Shown: positions 16,968 through 26,040 of the stretch, piece after piece
How the letters are laid out: each line of letters starts with the position of its first letter
Numbering within the stretch: position 1 is the first letter of the stretch
NCBI GenBank assembly: GCA_903825645.1
Contig: CAIKBL010000051.1
Coordinates: forward strand, 1-64,000
Direction: 5' to 3'
DNA length: 64,000 nt
Origin: an uncultured Pseudomonadota bacterium
GTDB lineage: Bacteria; Pseudomonadota; Gammaproteobacteria; Ga0077536
Translations under genes and position numbers: made by a program
Notes under the pieces: generated by a model
Databases searched by the model: none
Told to the model about the DNA's origin: nothing
The model's input: only the letters and a program-made list of their open reading frames with translations

Positions 16968-18059
16968 CTATAGGACGGTTACCCGGGTGGCGCCATTCTC
17001 GAGATAGATGTCGGCGAATTCCGCTCGCGCACGACCGTGCTGAAAGCTGGCGAGCCCGATGATCCAGATGCGGACGATACGGGCGGGCGGCGGACCCATC
17101 GCGGTGGCTACATCGGCGTATACCGCGCGCTGCTCGGCGTGCCAGATACCTATCCCGTCCAGGCCACTACGCACCACAAAGTGGGTCTCGCGCAAAGACC
17201 AGGCAGGCACCGGACAGGGAAAGTGCGTATTAGGCGGCAGCGCCGCACTCCACATCCAGGTGAGATCTCGCCCGTTATCGAATTCGGCGCCGACCGAAAA
17301 ATAATCATGAGTATGGGTTCTATTCTCCGGGAGACGGCTCGGCAGCTCTACTGGGCGCCAAGACCAGTGCAGGCGCGTCTCGGGGGTTAGAGGTATATCC
17401 ACCGGGGCAGTGATGATGCCTTGTTCATCTTCCGCGTCCAGGCTGATGATTCGGCGCCCTTGCGCCCAGTCGTCGTGGTAAACCGCCGCAATGCCTGTCT
17501 CCAGGAGATAATCCCAGCCCGTGGGGGCGCGCGCTTCTGTGGCTAGGCGTGCGGTTTCTCTGGTGACCCATTCGCCCGTGGGAAGCGCGCAGAGCTTTTC
17601 GAGGCCTGCTTCGGCACTAGCCCGCCAGACGATCAGCCAGCACGCCAGCGTGCCGGACAGGCGTTGATAAAGATTTTCCGAGGTCGCGAGGTTGCCATAG
17701 GCATCTCGCCATACGCCCATATAAATGCCCAACTCAATTTCACCACTGACATCGGCGTTGAAGGTGCCGCTGTCAGCGCTCAGATTCGCGATCTTCCCAC
17801 CGGGGCTAACCCGCGCCCAGAGATGAAAAGAAGGTCCGCCATAGCGCTCCGGACTGCTCGCGGACCACTGGATTCGGCCCGCCGCGAATAGGCTGTAGGT
17901 TTGCCCCTTGGTGATGTGTAGCCCTGAACGTTGCCATGGCGGCTGATTACCCGGCAATTCACACCAAGCTTCCTGGGCGATTGGCGACTGACCGGCGGCG
18001 GTCACCAGACTGTCGCGCAGTTGGATTACTTGCGTGTGGAGGGTGCTCTGCAAAATCAT
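16968..18059 (-). CDS. DUF3047-like protein with an N-terminal beta domain
   Basis: A 363-residue protein of unknown function. The C-terminal half has DUF3047-like features: LHWSWRPVELPS, DLTWMWSAALPPNTHFPCPV and WSLRETHFVVRSGLDGIGIW. The N-terminal 150 residues (LHITKGQTYSLFAAGRI, DSGTFNADVSGEIELGIYMG) look like a beta-sandwich of the lectin or galactose-binding kind. No signal peptide is evident at the chosen ATG. It precedes the acyl-CoA ligase gene by about 100 nt on the same strand and is divergent from the GST gene. Function is not known; the family match is by eye. Confidence 0.6.
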   Translation of the reverse strand: MILQSTLHTQVIQLRDSLVTAAGQSPIAQEAWCELPGNQPPWQRSGLHITKGQTYSLFAAGRIQWSASSPERYGGPSFHLWARVSPGGKIANLSADSGTFNADVSGEIELGIYMGVWRDAYGNLATSENLYQRLSGTLACWLIVWRASAEAGLEKLCALPTGEWVTRETARLATEARAPTGWDYLLETGIAAVYHDDWAQGRRIISLDAEDEQGIITAPVDIPLTPETRLHWSWRPVELPSRLPENRTHTHDYFSVGAEFDNGRDLTWMWSAALPPNTHFPCPVPAWSLRETHFVVRSGLDGIGIWHAEQRAVYADVATAMGPPPARIVRIWIIGLASFQHGRARAEFADIYLENGATRVTVL

Positions 18060-18177
18060 GCGATGGCTCCTGTGCTGTGCTTGCGACAGGCCAGGGTGAG
18101 TCTGAACACTGCCTCGACCGAATTGCTCGGTTCAGCGTAGGATACGCCAACAATTTACGGTCGGAGGCAAATATCAC

Positions 18178-18945
18178 GTGCTCAATTATCTCAGCCCAGC
18201 AGAAATTATCGCGCATCCCGGGCTACGCCTGGTCTTGGTGCAGGGGATGCCTAGTCCTTGGGGACAAGCCGCGAAAACGATGTTCGAATTTAAGCGGCTC
18301 GACTATGTGGTTGCCCCGTGGCTGACCGGGGATGCGAATCAGGAGATTGTTGATTGGGCCCATGCCGACAACGCGCCGGTCGTCGCCTGGCAGAAAGAGC
18401 CACCGCTTAATCGGTGGCTCGATATTTTGTTTCTCGCCGAGCGCCTGGCGCCGACGCGCCCGTTGGTGCCCGCAGATGTGCACGATCGTGCCCTGATGAT
18501 CGGACTGGCACACGAGATCTGTGGTGAGTACGGGATTGGCTGGAACCGGCGCTTGCAGATGTTTGCACCGATGATCGATTCTGGAAAGGCGCCGCCAGGT
18601 ATCCAGCTCATGGGACACAAGTATCGTTACAGTAAGGAGGATGCACAGCGGGCAGGCGAGCGCACGGCGGCCCAACTGCGTTTGCTCGCGAATCAGCTCA
18701 GGATACAGCAGGCGCGAGGCGTCGATTATTTTGTAGGAGACATGCTCAGCGCACTCGACATTTACTGGACTTGTTTTTGTAATCTTATCGCGCCACTGCC
18801 CAAAGCCCAGTGCCCGATCCCGGATGATTGGCGCCCGATGTTCGTTGCGACGGATCCGCAGATCGCGGATGCGCTGGATCCTATTTTGTTGGCACACCGC
18901 GACCGTATTTTTACGGCACATTTTCCCAATCCCATGGAACTCTGA
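18178..18945 (+). CDS. glutathione S-transferase-like protein (GST 1)
   Basis: A 255-residue GST-fold protein: N-terminal thioredoxin-like part (LRLVLVQGMPSPWGQAAKTM) and a helical C-terminal part with the N-capping-like VDYFVGDMLSALDIYWTCF segment. An Asp following the helix cap is typical of GSTs. The GTG at 18178 is preceded by GGAGG at 18163-18167. It starts a tight + strand run with LLM 2 (24-nt gap) and the enoyl-CoA hydratase gene, so it probably conjugates or isomerises an intermediate of the same pathway. Confidence 0.8.
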   Translation: MLNYLSPAEIIAHPGLRLVLVQGMPSPWGQAAKTMFEFKRLDYVVAPWLTGDANQEIVDWAHADNAPVVAWQKEPPLNRWLDILFLAERLAPTRPLVPADVHDRALMIGLAHEICGEYGIGWNRRLQMFAPMIDSGKAPPGIQLMGHKYRYSKEDAQRAGERTAAQLRLLANQLRIQQARGVDYFVGDMLSALDIYWTCFCNLIAPLPKAQCPIPDDWRPMFVATDPQIADALDPILLAHRDRIFTAHFPNPMEL

Positions 18946-18969
18946 AACAATTTAAATAAAGGGTAGATT

Positions 18970-19902
18970 ATGGCCGTTCGTGCTGGTTTTGGTATCGCGA
19001 GCTTCCCGTTTGATGCGCCCCGGAGCTGGTTCGAGTGGGTCCAGCTGCTGGAAAGTTATAAAGTCGACTCGGTCTGGCAGACCGATCGACTCGTCTCGAT
19101 AGATCCCTATTTGGAAACCATCAGCGTGATGGCGACGCTTGCCGGCTGCACGGAGAAAATAAAATTCGGCATGAATGCCATTGTGGCGCCTTTGCGGGAT
19201 CCGCTCGTGCTGGCAAAGCAATGTGCGACGATTGATTACCTGAGCAACGGTCGGTTGTTGCCCATGTTTGGAGTGGGTTACCCGAATGCCGCCGAATGGC
19301 GCAGCACGGGCCAAAACCCCGGGGAGCGTGGCGCACGGTCATCCGAAATTTTCACGTTGCTGTCGATGCTTTGGAGTCAGGAATCGGTGACCTTTGAAGG
19401 CAAATTCTACAAATACAAAGATGCCACCATTTCACCGCGGCCTATTCAGCAGCCTTTGCCGTTATGGATAGGAGGCAATGCCGAGGCGGCGCTGAAGCGT
19501 ACGGCGCGATTGGGCTCTGGCTGGATTGGCGGTATTACGACACCGGAACAGGTTGGTCACGCGATCAATACAATCAAGACGGAAGCGATAGCGGTCGGCC
19601 GACATATCGATCCCGACCATTTTGGGACTTCGCTCGCATTCCGCATCGGCACACTCGACGATCCGGTGGTTAGCCAATTCCCACTGGTACGGCGTGCCGG
19701 TATTGGTGATGAAATCGATCTGCGCCCCCTGCTTGCCATAGGGACGGTCAAAGAAATCATTGCTCGAATTGAAGCCTACAAAGCGATGGGGGCATCCAAG
19801 TTTGTGTTGGTCCCCATCGCGATGGGTGACCGGGATGTCTTTGATCAAACACGACGTGCCTGCGAAGAAATTTTGCCCGCTATTGAGGATCGCAAATCAT
19901 GA
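18970..19902 (+). CDS. LLM-family flavin oxidoreductase (LLM 2)
   Basis: A 310-residue luciferase-like/F420-dependent-type oxidoreductase. The barrel signature reads LSNGRLLPMFGVGYPNAAEW, and a PLPLWIGGNAEAALKRTARL segment is the common bend before the C-terminal strands. The last four bases (ATGA, 19899-19902) overlap the start of the enoyl-CoA hydratase gene, showing translational coupling. The pairing with an enoyl-CoA hydratase suggests it acts on a CoA-bound or acid intermediate, but the substrate is not deducible. Confidence 0.88.
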   Translation: MAVRAGFGIASFPFDAPRSWFEWVQLLESYKVDSVWQTDRLVSIDPYLETISVMATLAGCTEKIKFGMNAIVAPLRDPLVLAKQCATIDYLSNGRLLPMFGVGYPNAAEWRSTGQNPGERGARSSEIFTLLSMLWSQESVTFEGKFYKYKDATISPRPIQQPLPLWIGGNAEAALKRTARLGSGWIGGITTPEQVGHAINTIKTEAIAVGRHIDPDHFGTSLAFRIGTLDDPVVSQFPLVRRAGIGDEIDLRPLLAIGTVKEIIARIEAYKAMGASKFVLVPIAMGDRDVFDQTRRACEEILPAIEDRKS

Positions 19903-20723
19903 CCGACGCGCTCATTCTGACTAATCTGAGAGAGGGTGTGTTGACGCTTACGCTCAATCGGGCCGACAAGCTCAACGCGATGAGTTATCCCATGCTGGAT
20001 GCGCTATTAGCGGCGCTCGATCAAGCGGATACTGACGACGAGGTGCGAGCCATCATCCTGACGGGTTCTGGGCGCGGCTTCTGCGCGGGTACTGATCTGT
20101 CAGGGGGAGCGGAGACTTTTAGTGCGTCGAAGAAAACCGACATGGACGAACATCGAGATGCGGGTGGCGTCCTCGCGCTCCGTATTTTTGATCTGCTTAA
20201 GCCTGTCATCGCGGCTATCAACGGACCCGCGACCGGCGTTGGGATCACCATGACGCTCCCGTGTGACGTCAGGATCGCGTCCACCACGGCGCGTATGGGC
20301 TTTGTGTTTGTCCGGCGCGGTATTGCACCCGACGCGTGCAGCTCGTGGTTTGCGCCAAGGATCGTCGGGATCAGCCAGGCCGCGCAATGGTTTATGAGTG
20401 GTCGGGTGTTTGATGCAACAGAGGCGTTACAGGGCGGATTGGTCAAAGAGCTCGTGGCACCGGAAGCGCTGTTGGCGCGGGCGCACGAGATCGCACGACA
20501 ATTTGTAGTCGATACGAGTCAGGTCTCGGTGGCCGTTACGCGTCGTCTGCTGTGGCGCATGTTGGGTGCCACTAATCCGCGGGATGCTTTTAGCCAGGAA
20601 TCGAAGACGCTGTGGTATATGGGGAAGGGAATGGATTCGAAGGAAGGCGTGACCAGCTTTCTCGAAAAGCGGGCACCGGAGTTTTCCATGCGGGTGGCGC
20701 GCGATTTCCCCGATTTTCTCTAA
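19899..20723 (+). CDS. enoyl-CoA hydratase/isomerase family protein
   Basis: Crotonase-superfamily protein of 274 residues. The first oxyanion segment reads AIILTGSGRGFCAGTDLSGG and the second KPVIAAINGPATGVGITMTL. At the hydratase catalytic Glu positions the RRGIAPDACSSWFAPRIVG stretch lacks the usual double-Glu pattern, so isomerase, dehydratase or hydrolase chemistry is possible. The C-terminal helices are intact. The ATG overlaps the stop of LLM 2. Confidence 0.9.
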   Translation: MTDALILTNLREGVLTLTLNRADKLNAMSYPMLDALLAALDQADTDDEVRAIILTGSGRGFCAGTDLSGGAETFSASKKTDMDEHRDAGGVLALRIFDLLKPVIAAINGPATGVGITMTLPCDVRIASTTARMGFVFVRRGIAPDACSSWFAPRIVGISQAAQWFMSGRVFDATEALQGGLVKELVAPEALLARAHEIARQFVVDTSQVSVAVTRRLLWRMLGATNPRDAFSQESKTLWYMGKGMDSKEGVTSFLEKRAPEFSMRVARDFPDFL

Positions 20724-21048
20724 AGCATTTTCGAAAAAATTAGCGCCTGATTTTGTTTGGCGGCTAGTCATCAATCAGGATGCCGCACGAGGCTGCTTCA
20801 GCGAACAAGAATGATTACTTATCTCGCACAGATAGGAGCCGCTGCAGTCGAGATTAAGACCGCCGACTGAACGGGGGTTGTCCGAGCGGCGCCGCCGGAT
20901 AGGTTCGCGATCTGGGTTCTGCTCGTGAAATCTGGCGCATGCGTTACATCCAGCGCATCAACGCGAAAATAGCGCGACCTCGACGCTCTTACTCGACTAG
21001 TGATGACATTCTTGGCTGAGCACGCCTCCCGCGCGGGAGATATGCCGG
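20724..21048. other. 325-bp gap without a recognisable gene
   Basis: The sequence between the enoyl-CoA hydratase gene and the interrupted binding-protein gene. A minus-strand frame (20819-21064) contains ASRSRYFRVDALDVTHAPDF, which is peptide-like but has no identifiable family. No clear promoter or hairpin was found. Confidence 0.4.
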
Positions 21049-22176
21049 GTGTGGCGTAGCGCATGGTGCACCGCTTTATGCGGCGCTTCGTTAGCGGTTG
21101 CTCCGCGTTCAGTAGGGGCCGTCGAGATACCTCAGATCGGCGCCGATCAGGCCTATGCGCAGCATGAGTTGGCAGGCCTCACCGACTTACCCAAATGCAT
21201 ATCGCCAGGCCCAAGTTTCGATGTGCATAACGTCATCGACGGGAAATCCACTCTGATCATCGCGTGCGGTACTAACCTCAGCATGACTTTGCGTTGGTCC
21301 AGTGGGATCAAGGACGCCGCAGAAGCCGTCGAATATCCGACATCCATATGGCTTAACCGGGGAAACCTTTCCGAATACTAGCAAGGACTGATGAGCGCCC
21401 TGGGAACCAAGCCGTCACTCGTCGATCTCGTCGGCTGCACAAACCCGGCGCTACTCAAGAAAGAGATCGATGCGGTGAAGGCGGCCGGGTCGACGCATCA
21501 TCACAGGGTGGGGCGGGTGGCGCCGAACGGGCGTTATCGCGTACCACTCGACTTTGTCCGCGCCGGCCGGTTGCTTGCCGACCGGGTCATCATGAAATAT
21601 CCAACGGCGCGTGTGCTCGTGCTGGTTTCGGACGAATATGCCTGTACAAAAGTGATGAGGGCAGCCATCGAAGACGAATTCCATCGTCATGGGGCGCGAT
21701 CTATCCAATATAAAATGATCAATGTGATTTTGGAGCAACGGCATACCGTCATCCCACCCGTGGTTCTGGCCGCCGTGGCTGATGATCCCAAGCTGACCTA
21801 TGTCATCGGCATGTATGATTCCATGGTAGTGGATATCGCCGCGGCGCTCGCCGAGGCAAGGGTAGACAAACGGATCAAGATCATTGGTTTCAATGAAACG
21901 CCGGACGCTATTGATCTCGTCAGGACATGCAAAGCCGAAATGGTGATCGCCGAGGGTATCGAATGGAGCGGGTACGCTATCGCCGACGCCGAAATGCGGA
22001 TCTTGGCAGGACTCCCTGTCCCCCAAACCCTGGCCTTTCCTTTCCGGATCTTTACCCGGGAGAACGCGGCGGAAGCGGGTGTGCCGGCACAATACGACGA
22101 AGGTTTCGGGACCGACTACAAGCACCAATTCCTCAAGTTATGGCAGGTGCCGGCTGCGCCTGTGGCGCGGTACTAG
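21049..22176 (+). pseudogene. periplasmic sugar-binding-type protein split by in-frame TAG
   Basis: A type-1 periplasmic-binding-protein (RbsB-like) gene of about 376 codons. It carries one in-frame TAG at 21379-21381 and otherwise a continuous frame. Before the stop: a weak secretory-like N terminus (LCGASLAVAPRSVGAVEIP) and the first lobe start TLIIACGTNLSMTLRWSSGI. After it: LMSALGTKPSLVDLVGCTNP, VLVLVSDEYACTKVMRAAIE, KIIGFNETPDAIDL and the end of the second lobe. No ABC transporter permease or ATPase gene is nearby. The GTG start at 21049 is tentative. A nonsense-mutated pseudogene is most likely; readthrough or two separate products cannot be excluded. Confidence 0.72.
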
Positions 22177-22412
22177 ACGGGCGCTCGACATTACGTGCCG
22201 CAGTCCCTCGTCCACGTCAGCTATCAGTGGACGGGTTCAACGCCGCCTGCAGTGAGAGTCCTTTGAAGGGGCACACGCGATACGCGGCGGATCTTTAAGT
22301 CGCCCCCTGTAAGCGTCTGAGAGAAAGCACCTGTTTTTGGCTATAGGCGCGGAAAGCACAGGGCGTAAGCGTTCTTCTCGGGGTATAAGCCTAGGGCCTG
22401 TGATCTTTCGCA

Positions 22413-22870
22413 TTACATTGGCAACCAAACCATCACGAATGCCAGCGCAAGCATGCTGGCGAAGTTCCGTGCAAGCTTGCCCCATCTTGTTGCGATGGCG
22501 CGGAAATGTTTGATTCTGGCAAACCTGTTCTCGACCAAATGCAGATACTTGTGCAGACACCAGTCCATCCCGTCGTTGCCCCGGGTATTGTGCTTGCGAC
22601 GGGGAATAACCGGCTGTGCGCCACGCCCCTCGATGGCTTCTCTTAGCGCCTGACTGTCGTAGCCTTTATCGGCAATCACGTATTCGCTGAAAGGCGTGCC
22701 TTCGAGCAACGACGCGGCCCTGGAAATATCGCTGAACTGGCCCGTCGAGCGCTCGAAATGAACGGGGAGTCCATAACTGTCTTCCGCCAAATGGCTCTGG
22801 GTGGTACTGCCGCCTCGGCTCTTGCCGAGTTCTCGGCATGATGGGCTCGCTAATTCTAGTGTCGTAGCGA
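22413..22870 (-). pseudogene. IS5-family transposase C-terminal fragment
   Basis: The frame encodes the C-terminal half of an IS5/IS427-type DDE transposase: ELGKSRGGSTTQSH, then EGTPFSEYVIADKGYDSQAL with a catalytic Asp, then ARIKHFRAIATRWGKLARNF near the end. The glutamate region (KYLHLVENRFARIKHF) is present. The N-terminal half is missing: upstream of about 22870 the similarity stops. A possible terminal sequence (AGGGCCTGTGATCTTTCG) lies at about 22393-22411. This is a truncated, inactive element beside the decayed binding-protein gene and the tandem array. Confidence 0.8.
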
Positions 22871-23104
22871 CCCCAATATTACCGGGTCCTTCATGCCGCC
22901 TTCTTTTGTCTTTCCTGAAAGATCAACAGGCCCTAGGACACTCCGGGTAGGGGGCGACGCGATGGAACGGGCACGCCGTCTCGAGATACCGCACGCAGGC
23001 GAGCGGGTGGCCCCACCTGTCGCCAGGTTTGAATGGATTGTGTCGTCAGTCAGCCGAGCGGCGAGAAGGGAACGTGCGAGTATGTTGACAAGAGGCACTC
23101 ATAA

Positions 23105-23960
23105 TATGCATTTAATCTTGCGCGCGCGGGCAAATATAGAGAGGAGGGGCCGCGCGGGGCTGGCAGGACACTGAGAGTTTGATGGGCGCAGTGAATCGTT
23201 CCTGGACATCCCTAGGGTAAAAAACCTCAGATGGATTGTAAAGTATATACTTCAATTACCTTAAAAATAACAAGATTTTTATTTTATTAGCTATCGATCT
23301 CTGCACAGATCTCGGTAAGAAAACCACGGGAAATTTCACACTGCTCGAAGAAGGATGTCCCGAACGGCGGTTGGCGGGGCACCGGACCGCGGGCGGAAAT
23401 TATCTGATCATTCTCGGACGTCGCTGGTGCCAGCGATCTCGACTATATTCTCAAGAAGATACCGTAATAGTCTAAAATTTAACTAAAAATTAATATTTTA
23501 TATATCGATTTTTGCGCAGATCTTGGTGAGATAGCCGGCGGAAATTTCGCGTTGCCTGGAGAAGATGGGCCGTGCGACTGTTGGCAGGGTACCGCATCGT
23601 GGGCGGGAAGCAGCTGATCGGTCACGGATCTCCAAGGTGGCAATAACCTAATGTAGATTATTACAAATATATTCCAATTAATTGAAAAATATTAAAATTA
23701 AACTAAAATTTTCGCGAACGTTATTGACTTAGCGCATGGAAAATCCCCTGTCACAGGGAGAAAAGATGTCACGCGGACGAGCAGGACACAGGCGGAGGAG
23801 CGGGGATAAAATTAACGTAGATAACTTATTATAAAAATACTCCAACTAAATGAAAATTAAACTAAAAAAATTTATCGCTATCGACAGCTATACAGAGCAC
23901 GGTGACCCTACCGCGCGCAATTCCACGGTACGAACCGGCCGCCGAGGTGCCAGATCGTCA
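23105..23960. repeat. degenerate tandem array, four to five units of roughly 170-230 bp
   Basis: Units alternate an AT-rich block (containing AAAATTAAACTAAAA-like runs) with a GC-rich block. The anchor TATCGAT..CTGCACAGATCTCGGTAAG occurs at 23292, its relative TATCGAT..TTGCGCAGATCTTGGTGAG at 23503, a diverged form near 23708, and another near 23879. The GC-rich part includes GAAATTTCGC-like sequence, then a purine-rich GAGAAGATG, then CGNNCGG..TTGGCAGG. A tail of a further unit is at about 23135-23215. Three units carry an ATG at the same place (23355, 23565, 23766) opening Arg-rich frames of 43, 28 and 22 codons. The first two are similar (VGxxPxRGR). No identical repeats or spacers, so not CRISPR. 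Origin unknown. Confidence 0.7.
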
Positions 23961-24030
23961 TAAAGCGGGAGCTTTATCAGGCCCGATCGGGCATAATGGT
24001 CGTTGTTTTCCCTACCGGCCGGAATTCCCC

Positions 24031-24333
24031 ATGAAGCTTTCAGGTTATACCCCGCGGAATGCCGTCGATGGGCTGATTCACTTCCCCATACTCGAGTGTT
24101 GGAATCCGGTCACGAAGTGCGTGAGCATTGCGGCTGACGTTAATGGTCGGCGGGTTCTCTGCCGGATCCCCGAGACCGTTCTCAAAAAGCGGTTCGATGC
24201 CGTCGATGGCGGACCTACCGCGCAGGTCTCGGCTAATCGGCGGGTTATCGAGGCTGCGGCGACCGGACTTATTCAGAAAAAAGCGTTCGCAGCCGACGGT
24301 ATGATTGACATCCGTTTGGAAGATTTCGGCTGA
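24031..24333 (+). CDS. DUF1488-like small protein
   Basis: A 100-residue protein with a central segment VNGRRVLCRIPETVLKKRFD, which resembles the DUF1488 pattern of a (V/I)xGxxVxCxI(S/P)xExL stretch. No signal peptide or membrane segment. The ATG at 24031 was chosen over 23902 because the upstream frame runs into the tandem array and has a different composition. Function unknown; the family suggestion is by eye. It lies just 3' of the array and convergent with ltaE. Confidence 0.6.
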   Translation: MKLSGYTPRNAVDGLIHFPILECWNPVTKCVSIAADVNGRRVLCRIPETVLKKRFDAVDGGPTAQVSANRRVIEAAATGLIQKKAFAADGMIDIRLEDFG

Positions 24334-24358
24334 GCGATCGCGAAGAATAGGCGAGTAT

Positions 24359-25360
24359 TCACGCGCGACGTTGGCGTGTGAAACGCTTCGCCACGTCGAG
24401 CAAATGCGCGATGTCCTCGGTGCTGACGTCTAGATGAGTGACCAGACGAAGCCGTTCTCCTGGTAATACCTTGATATCATGCTGGGCAAGATATGCCGAA
24501 AAGCCGGCCGGCGCGTGCAAGAAAACCATATTCGTTCTCGCGGGCGTCGCCTCGTAACCCGCATGAAGCAATCCCTCGGACAGCATGATGGCGTTGGCGT
24601 GATCTTCGGCCAGTCGCTCCACGTGGTGTTCGATCGCGTATAGGCCCGCGGCTGCAAGGAACCCCGCCTGCCGCAGGCCCCCACCCAGAATTTTCCGACA
24701 CCGATGTGCCCGCGCGATGAATGTCTGACTGCCGCAGAGCAGCGTGCCTGCGGGCGCACCGAGGCCTTTCGACAAACAAAGTGAGACGGAGTCGAAGCCA
24801 GCGCACAGTTGACTAATCGGACGTCCCATAGCCACCGCAGCGTTGAACAGACGAGCGCCATCGAGATGTAAGGCGAGACCGTGACGTCTGGCGAGCGCCT
24901 GCGCGGCGTGGACAAAATCGGGTGAAAGGATGCGTCCCCCGATCGTATTCTCCAAGGCCAGTAGTCGGGTTCGCGCGAAATGCGGATCGTCTGGCTTAAT
25001 CGCGGCTTCCACTTCGGCGAGATCCAGCGAGCCATCTGCCTGGTTGGCGAGTGGTTGGGGCTGGATCGAGCCGAGCACTGCGGCACCGCCGGCCTCGTAG
25101 CGGTAGGTATGCGCCTCCTGCCCCACGAGATATTCGTCGCCCCGTCCGCAATGGCTCATTAATGCGGCTAGATTCGACTGGGTGCCGCTTGGGAACCATA
25201 GCACTGACTCAAACCCGCACAAGGCCGCTGCCTGTTGTTGGAGGCGATTGACGGAGGGATCATCGCCGAACACATCGTCGCCCACGTCGGCGTCGAACAT
25301 GGCCTGCCGCATGCCGTCAGTGGGGCGGGTCACCGTATCCGAGCGTAGATCGATACTCAT
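24359..25360 (-). CDS. ltaE: low-specificity L-threonine aldolase
   Basis: PLP-dependent (fold type I) aldolase of 333 residues converting L-threonine or allo-threonine to glycine and acetaldehyde. IDLRSDTVTRPTDGMRQAM is the classical N terminus, LHLDGARLFNAAVAMG carries the PLP-ring Asp, and SVSLCLSKGLGAPAGTLLCG contains the Schiff-base lysine. The ATG at 25360 (MSIDLRSD) is preferred to the in-frame TTG two codons upstream. It stands alone, convergent with the DUF1488-like gene. Confidence 0.94.
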   Translation of the reverse strand: MSIDLRSDTVTRPTDGMRQAMFDADVGDDVFGDDPSVNRLQQQAAALCGFESVLWFPSGTQSNLAALMSHCGRGDEYLVGQEAHTYRYEAGGAAVLGSIQPQPLANQADGSLDLAEVEAAIKPDDPHFARTRLLALENTIGGRILSPDFVHAAQALARRHGLALHLDGARLFNAAVAMGRPISQLCAGFDSVSLCLSKGLGAPAGTLLCGSQTFIARAHRCRKILGGGLRQAGFLAAAGLYAIEHHVERLAEDHANAIMLSEGLLHAGYEATPARTNMVFLHAPAGFSAYLAQHDIKVLPGERLRLVTHLDVSTEDIAHLLDVAKRFTRQRRA

Positions 25361-25548
25361 GGTCAATCTGTATCCATTTTTGTCGCGGTATCCGTCGTCA
25401 GGCGATCTGTGCGCGCCCTAGTGCTGGCCGCCAACATTTGATGGTGGGTAAGGAATGCGTACGCCACCTTGTCCGGCAGGGGTACTTTAGGATTGCGTCA
25501 GTGGCCGCGCACGCACGACTACTGACGACCCCAAGTCAAGAATGGAAT

Positions 25549-25851
25549 TTAGTAACGCGGACCGCGTGGGCGATCGCCGCGTGGCGCACCGCCACCACCA
25601 CTCTCACGAGGTTTGGCTGGGTTGACCCGGAGCGGTCGGCCGTTTAGACCCTGGCCATCGAGCCCTTTGATCGCGGCTTCACCTTCGCCGTCATCAGGCA
25701 TCTCGACAAAACCGAAACCTTTGGAGCGATTGGTTTCTCGATCAATCACAATTTTAGCGGAGCTGACTGCACCGTAGCGTTCGAAAGTCTCTCTGAGCTC
25801 TTCCTCTTGCATCGTATAGGGCAGATTACCGACGTAGATATTCATGGACAT
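25549..25851 (-). CDS. RRM-domain RNA-binding protein (copy 1)
   Basis: A 100-residue single-RRM protein. RNP-2 is IYVGNL (about residues 5-10) and RNP-1 is SKGFGFVEM (about 43-51), followed by a Gly/Arg-rich tail (GGGGAPRGDRPRGPRY). Bacterial proteins of this class bind single-stranded RNA and are often cold- or stress-responsive. GGAGGAA precedes the ATG at 25851. A second, similar gene lies at 28409-28699 with the ygiQ gene between them, all on the minus strand. Confidence 0.93.
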   Translation of the reverse strand: MSMNIYVGNLPYTMQEEELRETFERYGAVSSAKIVIDRETNRSKGFGFVEMPDDGEGEAAIKGLDGQGLNGRPLRVNPAKPRESGGGGAPRGDRPRGPRY

Positions 25852-26040
25852 TGCGTTCCTCCGCGCGCCAGGGCTGTGGGTTTACGATCAGCGCCTGATA
25901 AGGCACGCGTGTCGGGCGCTGATGACGAGTCTGTGCTCGTTTGGGTGCGGAGCGGGGACGATCAGCGTCCATCTCACGGCGCGTCCCGACTGTAGCAACG
26001 TAACCTGTGGCTGACAACATTCAGCGATAAAAATTTCGCA

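Noticed and set aside
18223-18921. 232-codon antisense frame opposite GST 1
   Set aside because: Opposite a well-supported GST gene, with no motif or ribosome-binding site.
20819-21064. Minus-strand small protein with RYFRVDALDVTHAPDF
   Set aside because: The sequence is gene-like in places, but no family or ribosome-binding site was found and the ends are not defined.
21451-22128. 225-codon antisense frame opposite the binding-protein gene
   Set aside because: Its translation has no recognisable domain and mirrors the real frame on the plus strand.
23105-23960. CRISPR array
   Set aside because: The repeat units are far too long (about 200 bp) and diverged, no short identical repeats or regular spacers exist, and no cas gene is nearby.
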